From Eubacterium sp. (GTDB taxonomy: Bacteria > Bacillota > Clostridia > Lachnospirales > Lachnospiraceae), in NCBI GenBank assembly GCA_022796875.1, contig JAAWJJ010000004.1:24745-88744 (forward strand): DNA of 64,000 bases, given 5' to 3'. Below the pieces are notes generated by a model, which worked only from the letters and a program-made list of their open reading frames with translations, was not told the origin of the DNA and did no database searches. Made by a program: the position numbers and the translations under genes. Positions 1 through 8,827 of the stretch are shown piece after piece. How positions within the stretch are numbered: the first letter of the stretch is position 1; every line of letters begins with the position of its first letter.

Positions 1-1296
1 CACGCCGTTTCCGTAAGCGGATTTCCCGGAAAATCCCCATTCTTCATAAACGCGTTTCCGGTTCCTGACCCGCCGAATCACATGAAACAGTTTTTCTTTC
101 TGCTGCCGTGGAAGAATTAAATCCTCCATCGTATACGTTCCCTCGATCTTCTTTGCATATTTCTCCAGAGAATGGCTTCCCGAATGTAACACGGCCCGTT
201 TCAGGTTCCGTTCCGTAATATATGGTTTTCCCTCGCTCTGCCCGTAAGACACAGCCAGTCCTAAAATCTTATGCATTTTTCCGGGCAGAAATGTATACCG
301 GTCTAAAAAACCGCAGCGGATTTCCTCCCGCTCCCACTGATACTCCTGTGTCAGACGCCGAAACAATTCTTTGTCTTTATAGATTTCCTGCGGATTGATT
401 TCAAACGGAAGATACTGCCTTTCTTCTTCCAGACTTTCTTCTCCCAGAAACGGAAAATTCCGCCATTCTCCCAAAAGAAACAGGTTTTCTTCCTCTTTCA
501 TCCATTCCAGAAAAAGCGGCAGGCCGCTTTCCGGTTTTTCCGGCATTTCCACGGCCAACATCCCGTGATACAGCATACATTCCAAACGTATATCCCGCAG
601 ATGTTCTTCGGAACGCAGCGCTTCATACTCCAAAACCGCCAGCTCTTTGCCAAAGCCGGACGCCAGATACGCATAATTTAATTTTCTGCCGCTTCCTTTC
701 GGACCGTGCAGATAGAACATCTTTTTCCCCGGAATTTGCCGGATACAGTTTTCCATCCGTTGATCCTGACGAATTCGCTCTCCCAAATACGGCAAGGTGG
801 CATCCCTCCGGCTGTACCAGCGCAGTCCCGGCGTTCCCCGTTCCGGGAGGATTCCCCGGTACAAAAAGAGAAACACCTGCGGTACAAGCTCCAGGCACGG
901 TTCTCCGTTTCTTTCCGAAACTCCGCGGTCAAACAACAGTGGGTGCGCCTGGTAATACAATTCCGTACCGGGAAAATCGCTTGCCTCCTGCCAGAATAAC
1001 TGCCAGCGGCGGAATGTAAACGCGCCCGGTTCTTTCCGGCTGTCATCCTCTTTTGCCGCTATCCGGCAATAACATGCCGCCGCCAGAAAAAATATCTCCT
1101 CTTTTTCGAGCCCTGCCGTCAGCGCCACGTAAAGGAACGGGAAAAATATATCCTGTTCCGCACTTTTTTCCATTCGCCGCCACAGTTCTCCAAATGCCTG
1201 GCAGGCTTCCCGCCCTTTCTCCTCCCCGCATACCGTTTTTTCGCCCCACAAAACCAGATCTTCAATAAATTCCCGGTGATCCGCATATTCCCTCAT
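1..1296 (-). CDS. AAA+ ATPase of contractile-injection-system type, N-terminal part (runs off left edge)
   Basis: An open frame of 432 codons runs leftward from ATG at 1296 to the window edge, so the C-terminus is missing. Around residues 190-205 there is a degenerate P-loop (GPKGSGRK). The visible C-terminal part carries MEDLILPRQQKEKL, RVYEEWGF and a YGNGV-like end. In the eCIS-associated (Afp15-like) AAA family this stretch directly precedes the true Walker A of the active ATPase module. Those proteins have an N-terminal helical region, a degenerate ATPase module and then an active one, which fits here. The start is chosen because GGGAGG lies just upstream. It is the last visible gene of the leftward operon beginning near 6.8 kb. 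The function (assembly or remodelling of a contractile injection system) is inferred from family memory; structural genes would lie outside the window. Confidence 0.7.
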   Translation of the reverse strand, partial: MREYADHREFIEDLVLWGEKTVCGEEKGREACQAFGELWRRMEKSAEQDIFFPFLYVALTAGLEKEEIFFLAAACYCRIAAKEDDSRKEPGAFTFRRWQLFWQEASDFPGTELYYQAHPLLFDRGVSERNGEPCLELVPQVFLFLYRGILPERGTPGLRWYSRRDATLPYLGERIRQDQRMENCIRQIPGKKMFYLHGPKGSGRKLNYAYLASGFGKELAVLEYEALRSEEHLRDIRLECMLYHGMLAVEMPEKPESGLPLFLEWMKEEENLFLLGEWRNFPFLGEESLEEERQYLPFEINPQEIYKDKELFRRLTQEYQWEREEIRCGFLDRYTFLPGKMHKILGLAVSYGQSEGKPYITERNLKRAVLHSGSHSLEKYAKKIEGTYTMEDLILPRQQKEKLFHVIRRVRNRKRVYEEWGFSGKSAYGNGV

Positions 1297-1377
1297 CCGC
1301 TTCCTCCCGACATTTTCCTTGTTCCCTCATCCGCTTCCTCCCGTTATTTGCCCTGTTCTATCATCCGCTTCCTCCCG
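1294..1377 (-). repeat. 34-bp tandem repeat, three copies, each with Shine-Dalgarno and ATG
   Basis: On the minus strand, CGGGAGGAAGCGGATG occurs three times with its ATG at 1364, 1330 and 1296, an exact 34-bp period. Each copy holds a strong ribosome site and a start codon. The first ATG opens a six-codon peptide (MIEQGK), the second an 18-codon out-of-frame peptide, and the third the AAA ATPase. Copies lie between the stop of the BTAD regulator and the ATPase start. Confidence 0.85.
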
Positions 1378-1378
1378 G

Positions 1379-4087
1379 TTATTTTTGTACCAGCTCCTGA
1401 AATGTGATCTCAAAATCCAACGCCAGGTCTTCTTTATACAGTTTCACCATGCGGTCGTATTGCCGTTTTGCTTCCCCCTGTTTTCCGCTTCTGTACAGGC
1501 AGACGATTAAAAGCGTCACGACTTTTTCGTCATACGGCTCGATCTCCTGCATCCTCTGCAAAAAAGGAATCGCCAGGTCTTCCCTGTTTTCCTGCATTTT
1601 CTCCGCCGCGCCGTTCCGGCAGGCCAGAAGATATTCATCTTCCAGTTTTTTTGCCGTTCCATATGCCCAGAGATATCCCATATTTTCCATATAGCCGCCC
1701 TGGTATAACCTCATCATATCTTCCGTGCGTTTTTCTTTCCGGCCGGACATTCGGATACATTCCTGCAGTTCTTCCAAATCCGAACAAACCATCTGCATAT
1801 TTAAAGAGTACTTCTTTTTTTCATATACGATGAGAGGCTCCCGGCTTTCCTGCATGAAAACCTGCCGGATGCTGTAAAGCGTTGTATGAAACAAAGCCGT
1901 GACGCTTTTCGCTCCGGCTTCCGGCCACAAAAGAGCAAGCAGGTCTTCTCTTTCCACTCCATCCCCCTGCAAATGAAACAGATACGCAAACAATTCCTGC
2001 GCTTTTTTTGTCCTCCAGCGCACCTCTTCCCCGTTCGGGAGCAATACGCAAAACCGTTTCATACATTGAATCCGGACTTTTTTCCCGGTTTCAGGGGCGG
2101 GCGGCGGATTTTCTTCTTTTACCGGCAGAAGCGGCCGGACTTTCCGCACATTTTGGGAAAGAGAACGGATCTCTTCTAAAATATACCGATGCTTTTCCTC
2201 GAACATATTCAACGGTACCTGATTTTTATAGAAAAACCGATCGCCGATAACGGACTGATCTATCGCTTTCCTGTAATTTTTCCTGTTCCAGGACAGTATG
2301 GCCAGCATTTTCCATGCCACTGCCGTATGTAACGTTTCATACTCTGAAGTTTGCAGTATCTGCCTGGCATATTCGGAAGCTTTTTCAAAATCCGCCGCCT
2401 GATAGGCGGCAAAAAACAGTTCCGCCGTCATACAGTTCTGCAAAAGAAATCCGTCTTCCAGTTCCTGATAGGGGATCTCTGTACCATCCTGCCCCTCTTT
2501 GCAAAATGCCTGCTCTGCTGCCGATAAAAACGTATTTTCCCGAAATGTAATCCCGGACGCTTTCCAGCCGTCAAGCTTCTCCTGCGCTTTCCGAACCCTC
2601 TGGAAACAACATTCGTATTTAATCCGTTCCGTGCATATCGCCTCCGTCTGTTCGTCCTGATATTCCTGCAGCGTCTGTTCCGCCTGTTTCAAATATTTCC
2701 AGGCTTCTTTTAAATTTCCGCAGCGCCGTTCCGACGCCGTCAGAAACAGCAGTGTTTTTTTATACTCCCTGATTCGCCTTTCCCTGTAAAAGTCCCGGCT
2801 TGCCTCCGTCAAATGTTTTCTGGCCTGATCTTTCCGTTCCGTCACCCACAAATATTTTCCGTAAACAAAACGGGATTTTGGCGTCAGATCGCAATTTTGC
2901 CTGCGCAGAAATTCAAACCAGCGCACCAGCGTATCGTACAAACGCTCCTCCAATATTTCTTCTCCGGCCGTTTCGATTACCGCCTGCACGACCTCCGGCG
3001 CATTTCCCCGGCATCCGTACTCTGCCGCCTGTATTTTATCCTCTGTTTTTAAGAAATAATACGCCGCTTTCTTCAAAGCTTCCTCCTGTTCCGCTTTGGA
3101 AATCCGCAGCAGCAAAAACCTCTGGAATATGGAATGATAGCGATAAATTCCGCTTCGCTCCCCCAGGCTTTGCACAAATAATTTCTCCCGGACGAGATAT
3201 TTTAGCAGGCTTTCCGACTGGTAATTTCCCAGAATCGCATTGCAGGCCGGCACGGTCATATAATCCAGCACTGCCGTTTTTTCCAGAAACGTCTGAATTT
3301 CAAAAGGCAGCATTGTATATACCCGCGTCATGAAATAATCGGATACTTCCAGCTTTTCACATATTTCTTTTACGGTTTCCGGCGTAATTTCCTTTCTGTG
3401 CCGCCTGATTTGCTGGACAACCAAAACGACGCCTACCGGCCAGCCCTCCGTATAAAAACAGATCAGCTCCGCCAGCCGCTCCGGGACTCCCGTACCCAGA
3501 GTATGTTCTAACAGTTCTCCGATCTCTGGCTGCCCAAACTTTAAATCTTCCGTTTCCATACAGACCGCCGTCTTGCTTTCGATATATTCTTTTATAAAAT
3601 CAGGATAAGAACGCTTTGCCGCAATAAAAAAACGGATCTTTTCTTTCATGGTTTCAATCAGGGCATTTAACAGGTTATAGATATCCGGATTTTGAATTTC
3701 CTGAAAATCATCCAGTATCATATTTAACTGCGTAACCCTCTCATCCAGCCACAGCACCAGACGTTCCACCAGAATATCCAGATCTTCCTGCCAGGATGCA
3801 GAAACAGGAAAAGAAACTTCTTCCAGACCCAAAGCATTGCCCACTGATTTTGTAAAATTCTGAATAAACGATACCAGTTCATTGTCCGTCCTGCTTAAAC
3901 TGTACCACGCGCTCTGTTCCCCGCAATGGCTCACATAATATGCCAGCACCTGCGTTTTTCCGTACCCGGCCCCTGCGTTTAATAAAACGACTCTTTCGGT
4001 GAAAGAGGCCAGCAGGAGATCCGCTTTTCTTTTTACATACCCTTTCTCCACATTCGGTATTTGAATTTTATTACTTTTTTTCTTCAT
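1379..4087 (-). CDS. STAND-type regulator with C-terminal winged helix and BTAD domain
   Basis: A 902-residue protein. The N-terminus has a MalT-like NTPase module: Walker A NAGAGYGKT near residue 40 and a Walker B-like MILDDFQEI near 123. The middle is helical and TPR-like. From about residue 675 comes an OmpR/SARP-type winged helix (KKAQELFAYLF, then LLALLWPEA), followed by a bacterial transcriptional activation (BTAD) region ending in AKRQYDRMVKLYKEDL. It is therefore an ATP-dependent transcriptional regulator that senses a ligand or partner through its repeats. It is third in a leftward operon, 12 nt after the small protein and 82 nt before the AAA ATPase start. Operon membership suggests local control of the injection-system-like genes (inference). 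GGAG precedes the ATG. Confidence 0.75.
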   Translation of the reverse strand: MKKKSNKIQIPNVEKGYVKRKADLLLASFTERVVLLNAGAGYGKTQVLAYYVSHCGEQSAWYSLSRTDNELVSFIQNFTKSVGNALGLEEVSFPVSASWQEDLDILVERLVLWLDERVTQLNMILDDFQEIQNPDIYNLLNALIETMKEKIRFFIAAKRSYPDFIKEYIESKTAVCMETEDLKFGQPEIGELLEHTLGTGVPERLAELICFYTEGWPVGVVLVVQQIRRHRKEITPETVKEICEKLEVSDYFMTRVYTMLPFEIQTFLEKTAVLDYMTVPACNAILGNYQSESLLKYLVREKLFVQSLGERSGIYRYHSIFQRFLLLRISKAEQEEALKKAAYYFLKTEDKIQAAEYGCRGNAPEVVQAVIETAGEEILEERLYDTLVRWFEFLRRQNCDLTPKSRFVYGKYLWVTERKDQARKHLTEASRDFYRERRIREYKKTLLFLTASERRCGNLKEAWKYLKQAEQTLQEYQDEQTEAICTERIKYECCFQRVRKAQEKLDGWKASGITFRENTFLSAAEQAFCKEGQDGTEIPYQELEDGFLLQNCMTAELFFAAYQAADFEKASEYARQILQTSEYETLHTAVAWKMLAILSWNRKNYRKAIDQSVIGDRFFYKNQVPLNMFEEKHRYILEEIRSLSQNVRKVRPLLPVKEENPPPAPETGKKVRIQCMKRFCVLLPNGEEVRWRTKKAQELFAYLFHLQGDGVEREDLLALLWPEAGAKSVTALFHTTLYSIRQVFMQESREPLIVYEKKKYSLNMQMVCSDLEELQECIRMSGRKEKRTEDMMRLYQGGYMENMGYLWAYGTAKKLEDEYLLACRNGAAEKMQENREDLAIPFLQRMQEIEPYDEKVVTLLIVCLYRSGKQGEAKRQYDRMVKLYKEDLALDFEITFQELVQK

Positions 4088-4099
4088 TGCATACTCCTG

Positions 4100-4390
4100 C
4101 TACGGCTCTATGACGGTAATCTCCTGGGATACTCCGATATAATCCATATAATCTACCATAAACTGCGCCAGCAAAAATGCAGCCGCAACTTCATCCGTTC
4201 CGTTTTTTTCTACCAGATAACGTATAATCTCTTTGTTTTCATAAATCCCCTGTTCCATCAGTTCCACGATGGCAGCGTCTTTTTTTTCGATATGCTTCAG
4301 GATGCTTTGATCTTCCAAATACCATTCTCCGTTTTTCTTCGCCGCAATTACGCCTTTTCTCCATTTCATTTGGCTTCCATCCCCTTTCAT
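4100..4390 (-). CDS. Small acidic protein of unknown function (weakly PqqD-like)
   Basis: A 96-residue protein between the two large regulators. Its ATG at 4390 overlaps the upstream stop (ATGA), which suggests translational coupling; a second in-frame ATG at 4369 has a purine-rich stretch upstream and could be the real start. The centre reads EWYLEDQSILKHIEKKD, then helical IVELMEQGIYENKEIIRYLVEKNG and a C-terminal helix. The pattern of a short beta region followed by helices is reminiscent of PqqD-like peptide chaperones or small winged-helix proteins, but I do not recognise the family with confidence. Its place between two regulators suggests an accessory or sensory role. Confidence 0.55.
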   Translation of the reverse strand: MKGDGSQMKWRKGVIAAKKNGEWYLEDQSILKHIEKKDAAIVELMEQGIYENKEIIRYLVEKNGTDEVAAAFLLAQFMVDYMDYIGVSQEITVIEP

Positions 4391-6768
4391 AATTCGAGTA
4401 AAGCCGCTTTCCGTTCCGCTTCCTGCCTGTTTGTTACCCCCAGTTTCTTATAAATATTCTTGTTATGGAATTTCAGGCTGTTATAAGTAATGCCGCTTTT
4501 TCTGCAAATTTCTTCCGTGGAATTTCCCCGGCAAAGAAGTTTTAGGATTTCCAGTTCTTTTTGAGTAAAAATATCTACAGGGACAAGATCCGCTTTCAGA
4601 TAGTCCGGGTAAAAAGACGCCATTCGGTCCGTTTCTTCTTTTACCTCCGCCAGAAATTCCGGATCCACAATATTTTTTTGTTTTCTTTTTTCCGCACTTT
4701 CCGGCGATTCATTTTCCCATTGGTCTAACAGTGGTTTGACAGCCGCCCCCTCCTGAGCGACCACCCTTATAAAATGGTAATACTCCGCTTTTTTTAACGC
4801 TCCCGCCAGAATTTCCTGCCACCCGCCATTTCCGGTCCGGTAAAACAAAACGGCTTTTAACACCTGATTTTCCATCCAATGGTAGTGCCTTTCATATTCC
4901 GTAAAATACAGATTCATTCGTTCGATCAGTCCCGATGCCTCTCCGTATCGCTCCAGGGCGATCAGACATCGTATTTTTAACATATAGCGATATCTGTCCA
5001 GAATACAGAAAGCCTCTATTTCGTCCGGCGCCACAGACAGCCATTTTTCCGCTTCTTCCCGGTTTCCCACCAACAGGCAAAGCCATACTCTTAAGGCTTC
5101 CATATTTCCAAACAGCTGGACAGCGCCCTCGTTTTCCGCTTTCCTGCGTATACTGTCCCACGTGCTTTTTGCCACTCCCATCTGCCCCCGGAACAAATGG
5201 TATTTGATTAAAATACCGGACGCTGCAAAACACATTTCCATTTTGCCGCCGGCGTCCGCCATCATGGACCCGGTATTCAGCCTGGTCTGCACTTCATAAT
5301 CGCTCATCGTTCCTTTTTCAAACCCGCTTTCGGCAAGCGCAATATTTACAAGGCCTTTCCCATAGGCCCCCAAAACCGCTTCCACAGGCTTTTTTAAAAC
5401 TGCCGCCAGTTCCTTGTCAATCCTGCTCCACTCGCAAAAATCCAGCCCTCCGTTCATCAGGGACGGAATATTGCTGGTTACGGAAAACTCCGGTAGTTTT
5501 ATCCCCCGGTTCAGCAGCAGAAACGCGGCGTTTTTTAACATATTGATAATGCCGTGTATCCCCCTGTGTGGAAGCGCAATGTCCAGGTAAACCAGCCTTG
5601 CCTTTGCACTTTTTCTTTCCTCATCCGTCAGATGCTTCTTTTTGCTGTATGTTACGAGTTCCTGATACCATTCCTCCGATTCTTCCTTTTGCAGCATAAT
5701 GGAATGGAGCATACACATTCCGGACATCAGTACCGGGCTGTTTAACACTTCTTCCTTTGGGAGAGAAAGGTAAAATTTCCGCGTTTCAAAAAAATGCGCG
5801 ACGCCGGCATGCCGGCTGGCATTTTTTAATAACATCTGAGATATCTTATGCGTATCCTCCGCTTTTTCGTAATACTCCAGAGCAAGGTCAATCTGCCCCT
5901 GGCGCTCAAAATAACGCGCCGCTTCCCTGTAATTGGACAGATAATCTTCCCGGCTGTACAAAAACGACTGTTTCCACAAAAGGAAATCTTTTAAAAAAGG
6001 CCGTATTTCCCAGGCGTTCTCTCCGTTTTTAAATATAAAATTCCCAATATTGTGCGCATCCTCCAATATTTGGACGACATTTTTTTTCAGCGTCAACATT
6101 CCGGCCAGTTCCGTTGTAAAAGAGGGATACGCGCATACAGCAATCAGCGTTTCTTTCAAATCTTCGTCCCACTTTTCCCAAAAAGCCTGATCCGAATAAA
6201 AATACTGCTCCAGCCGTACAGACTCTATTACTTTCTCATTCAGGCTTTCTCCGCTTTCCATATGACGGAGAAAAATTTTGAGTCCCACCGGATGCCCTTT
6301 GGTATGCCTTTTTAAAAATTCCACCTCTCCCGGCCGGAGCGCAATGCCTGCCTGAGCAAACAGTGTCCGGATTTCTTTCTCCCCGAAAACAAAATCTCCC
6401 TCGTTACACCGGAAAAAATTACATTTTAAATCCACGTCGACCAGCCAGTGCGGCAGCTGCGACCTGCCGATCAGAATAATTCTTCTGCCGCCCCTCATAC
6501 ACAGCCGTTTAATGTAATCTCTGGACTCATCGTCTGTCACCCACTGTAAATCATCCACCACTACCACATCTTCTTTTAGTTCTTCCAGTTCCGGCAAATC
6601 CTGGCAAACGCCCGGGCACCCTTTGACCGTAAGATGCCTCTTCCTGCGCAGAAAATATTCCACCGCCGCCGTCTTCCCGTATCCTGCAGCCCCGTAAATA
6701 TATACAATCCGGTCTTCCATCGCTTTTAACTTTGACTGAATCGCGGTAATTTTTACATATTCTGACAT
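4387..6768 (-). CDS. LuxR-family STAND (LAL/MalT-like) transcriptional regulator
   Basis: About 793 residues from the ATG at 6768, preferred because AAAGGAG lies 7 nt upstream; the frame is open to 6846. N-terminal NTPase: Walker A YGAAGYGKTAAV and Walker B DVVVVDDLQW. A long helical/TPR-like middle follows. The C-terminus is a LuxR-type helix-turn-helix (FTQKELEILKLLCRGNSTEEI, then KFHNKNIYKKLGVTNR). The protein is expected to bind DNA as an ATP-controlled switch. It is the first gene of the leftward operon that ends in the AAA ATPase, and overlaps the next gene by 4 nt. The target is unknown; self-regulation of the operon is likely but inferred. Confidence 0.8.
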   Translation of the reverse strand: MSEYVKITAIQSKLKAMEDRIVYIYGAAGYGKTAAVEYFLRRKRHLTVKGCPGVCQDLPELEELKEDVVVVDDLQWVTDDESRDYIKRLCMRGGRRIILIGRSQLPHWLVDVDLKCNFFRCNEGDFVFGEKEIRTLFAQAGIALRPGEVEFLKRHTKGHPVGLKIFLRHMESGESLNEKVIESVRLEQYFYSDQAFWEKWDEDLKETLIAVCAYPSFTTELAGMLTLKKNVVQILEDAHNIGNFIFKNGENAWEIRPFLKDFLLWKQSFLYSREDYLSNYREAARYFERQGQIDLALEYYEKAEDTHKISQMLLKNASRHAGVAHFFETRKFYLSLPKEEVLNSPVLMSGMCMLHSIMLQKEESEEWYQELVTYSKKKHLTDEERKSAKARLVYLDIALPHRGIHGIINMLKNAAFLLLNRGIKLPEFSVTSNIPSLMNGGLDFCEWSRIDKELAAVLKKPVEAVLGAYGKGLVNIALAESGFEKGTMSDYEVQTRLNTGSMMADAGGKMEMCFAASGILIKYHLFRGQMGVAKSTWDSIRRKAENEGAVQLFGNMEALRVWLCLLVGNREEAEKWLSVAPDEIEAFCILDRYRYMLKIRCLIALERYGEASGLIERMNLYFTEYERHYHWMENQVLKAVLFYRTGNGGWQEILAGALKKAEYYHFIRVVAQEGAAVKPLLDQWENESPESAEKRKQKNIVDPEFLAEVKEETDRMASFYPDYLKADLVPVDIFTQKELEILKLLCRGNSTEEICRKSGITYNSLKFHNKNIYKKLGVTNRQEAERKAALLEL

Positions 6769-6858
6769 AAACATGCTCCTTTCTGACGGGAATATTTCTC
6801 CTGAACCGGCTTCCGGTTCCCACGCGCCCTCCCGAATTACAAACAAATCTCTTTTTAA

Positions 6859-6886
6859 ATTGTAACGTAATTATTGGTTTTTGTAA
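6859..6886 (-). promoter_or_regulatory. Candidate sigma-A promoter of the regulator/AAA operon
   Basis: Read leftward: TTACAA (6886-6881), 16-nt spacer, TACAAT (6864-6859), about 90 nt before the preferred start at 6768. It is a reasonable match to the housekeeping consensus, but one such match can occur by chance. Confidence 0.4.
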
Positions 6887-6904
6887 CCTACCCCCGCGGG
6901 TAGG
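6887..6904. promoter_or_regulatory. 18-bp palindrome abutting the candidate -35
   Basis: CCTACCC-CCGC-GGGTAGG is a perfect 7-bp inverted repeat in otherwise AT-rich DNA, directly upstream of the TTACAA hexamer. The position suits an operator; a small hairpin is the alternative. Confidence 0.4.
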
Positions 6905-7014
6905 ACGCTTGTTTTTTTGCATGGCAGGCTGGTTATCGCCGGATGGGGGACAGCCACTGGCAGTTCAGATATTTCTTCTGCAAAACGGTTTCTGTAAAAT
7001 CTGAAATATGAAGG

Positions 7015-7701
7015 TATAAAAAATATTATCAGAACATTTACTTTGTGGTTTCGGACGGCAGACGACACAAAACATTCTGTCCTGCCTGTTTCGTCAAATG
7101 GAGGCTCTAATTCCGCCGGGATATTCTACGGCTTCTGACGCAACCGCCCTCGATGCGCCGTCCGGGCGCACTCGGACTTTTGGGGACATCCCTGTCCCCA
7201 AATTGCTGTCTGGAAACGGCGGGAGTAAGAGCCTCTCATTTTCCTGCACAAGGACAGTCCATCCTGTTTTGTGTCGTCTGCCTGAAACCATTGGCGACAA
7301 AATGTTCCAGAAATATTTTTGTAGGCAGAAAAGATTAGCGTAGTGGCAGTTCTGATAGTTCCGTTAAATATTACAGAAGATTGACAGAATCAGGAAAACA
7401 TTTCACAAACGTGGAATGTCAGGCTGTTACAAAATAATAACCAATTGTCCTTGCGGAAGAAAATGAGATTTTCTTAGCGCGCTGTGTCCCATCAGCAATT
7501 TGGGGACAGGGATGTCCCCAAAAGCCTGAGTGCGCCCGGACGGCGCATCGAGGGCGGTTGCGTACGCAAAAAGTAATCATGGCAGAGCGGTTAGAAAATC
7601 CATTTGATGGAGCAGGCAATTGTTATATTTTGTACCGGGACTGACAGAAAACATATGAAATCAGTTTCTTAGATACTGTCAACTTCTGATAATATTTTTT
7701 A
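7015..7701. repeat. Long composite inverted-repeat element with TATAAAAAATATTATC termini
   Basis: The left end reads TATAAAAAATATTATCAGAA and the right end is its inverse (TTCTGATAATATTTTTTA, 7684-7701), giving a 687-bp element without a plausible gene. Inside are further inverted pairs: GGCAGACGACACAAAAC near 7057 against GTTTTGTGTCGTCTGCC near 7266, and the 70-bp arms listed separately. The right part (from about 7336) matches the copy at 20456-20681. Its core and ends match the 260-bp element at 18107-18366. It fits a MITE or large REP-like family that has acquired an internal palindrome. Confidence 0.75.
7139..7562. repeat. 70-bp near-perfect inverted repeat arms (7139-7208 and 7493-7562)
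   Basis: The left arm runs from CGCAACCGCCCTCGATGCG to GTCCCCAAATTGCTG, and the right arm is its reverse complement with about two differences in 70. The arms are GC-rich compared with surroundings. Each contains its own small palindrome (TGGGGACATCCCTGTCCCCA). The intervening 284 bp hold further weaker inverted matches, so the RNA or single strand could fold into one long hairpin. Confidence 0.85.
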
Positions 7702-7920
7702 CACATCATATTCAAATAAAAAACTGTTTTGCAAAAAAAACATCTAAACAGACAACGCTTTTCCTCACACCATAAAAAGTAACTTTGTTAGTATACCCAA
7801 CAGTGATCTCGGATATAAAAGCTTGTAAAACCAGGAGGTTTATGGTAGTATGAGGCCACGAAAATCAAAGGGAAAGCAGGTAGGAAATATTTGAAAGAAA
7901 ACCCGAAAGGAGTAAATGAG

Positions 7921-8099
7921 ATGTGCCAGATTATGGAAAATATGCGAAATGAATCTTTAAAAGAAAGAATACAGAAAGAGAAAAAATGACTGTGCTCCGA
8001 ATGTTGGAAGCCGAAAAATATGTAATGGAAGAAATTGTAAACATTTCCGGACTTCCCCCTGAAGAAGTAAAGAAATTGAAAGCTGAAAGAACAATATAA
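7921..8099 (+). pseudogene. Remnant of an Rpn/PD-(D/E)XK-type protein C-terminus
   Basis: Two tiny overlapping frames: 7921-7989 (MCQIMENMRNESLKERIQ...) and 7986-8099 (MTVLRMLEAEKYVMEEIVN then SGLPPEEVKKLKAERTI). Together they resemble the C-terminal tail common to Lachnospiraceae Rpn-family transposase-like nucleases (MCxxMExxxxE...VLRMLExxKYxxEEIxxxSGLxxEEVKKLK). The catalytic body is absent and the two parts are in different frames joined by ATGA. AGGAGG at 7833-7838 followed by very short frames may be the ghost of the original start. Decayed fragment is the best reading; a surviving small protein is possible. Confidence 0.55.
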
Positions 8100-8111
8100 A
8101 TAAAACTGTAA

Positions 8112-8149
8112 GCCAGAAATCCGAAAACAGATTTCTGGCTTTGTGTTTT
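8112..8149 (+). terminator. Intrinsic terminator after the Rpn remnant
   Basis: GCCAGAAATC (8112-8121), 8-nt loop, GATTTCTGGC (8130-8139), then TTTGTGTTTT. It may serve both directions, since the CoA-transferase operon ends at 8170. Confidence 0.75.
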
Positions 8150-8169
8150 AATCCCTTATTTTTATTCTT

Positions 8170-8826
8170 TTAGCACATCGGTTTTAAATCTTTAGAGATC
8201 GTTAATGGCGCTTCTGTTGCTTCCTGAATCTGTTCTACCGTAAATTCCGGATTGTACTCTGTTAATAACAGTCCGTCCGGAGTCACTTCGATTACAGCCA
8301 TTTCCGTAATAATAATGTTTACCTGATTTTTCGCCGTCAAAGGAAGTGTACACTGATTTAAGATCTTCGGCGCGCCTTTCTGCGTATGTTCCATCGCAAC
8401 GATAACTTTCTTTGCACCTACTACAAGATCCATGGCTCCGCCCATTCCAGGAACCATTTTACCAGGAATGATCCAGTTCGCAATATTTCCGTCTTTGTCT
8501 ACCTGTAAAGACCCCAGTACCGTAGCGTCTACATGGCCTCCGCGGATAATGGAAAAAGAGGTCGCACTGTCGAAAAACATACCGTCTTTTTCAATACCCG
8601 CCGGCTGTCCGCCTGCATTTACAATATAATCCCTGTCCGGATTTGTTTCATCCACTGCCGCTAATCCGATAAATCCATTTTCGGACTGTAGCGTAATCTT
8701 AATACTCGGATCCAGAAAATCAGGAACCATAGTTGGAAGTCCGATCCCCAGGTTTACTACGTCACCATCATGTAATTCCTGTGCTACACGCTTTGCGATA
8801 AAAGGCTTGATTTGGCTTTTTTCCAT
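8170..8826 (-). CDS. Class I CoA-transferase, subunit B
   Basis: 218 residues with the family motif SENGFIGL around residues 48-55; its glutamate is the catalytic residue that forms the CoA thioester intermediate in class I transferases. [10 protein letters not shown] and the VNAGGQPAG region also match AtoA/CtfB-type beta subunits. It starts one base after subunit A ends, so the pair is co-translated. Such enzymes move CoA between acetyl/acyl-CoA and a free acid. Beside the bai-like genes it may activate or de-activate the pathway acid (inference), though butyrate or acetoacetate metabolism is equally possible. Confidence 0.85.
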   Translation of the reverse strand: MEKSQIKPFIAKRVAQELHDGDVVNLGIGLPTMVPDFLDPSIKITLQSENGFIGLAAVDETNPDRDYIVNAGGQPAGIEKDGMFFDSATSFSIIRGGHVDATVLGSLQVDKDGNIANWIIPGKMVPGMGGAMDLVVGAKKVIVAMEHTQKGAPKILNQCTLPLTAKNQVNIIITEMAVIEVTPDGLLLTEYNPEFTVEQIQEATEAPLTISKDLKPMC

Positions 8827-8827
8827 C

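Noticed and set aside
4061..4453. Plus-strand frame across the small-protein gene
   Set aside because: Shadow of the minus-strand operon; no start signals.
1379..6846. SARP/LAL antibiotic pathway regulators
   Set aside because: BTAD and LAL proteins are also common outside secondary metabolism, and no polyketide or peptide synthesis genes are visible.
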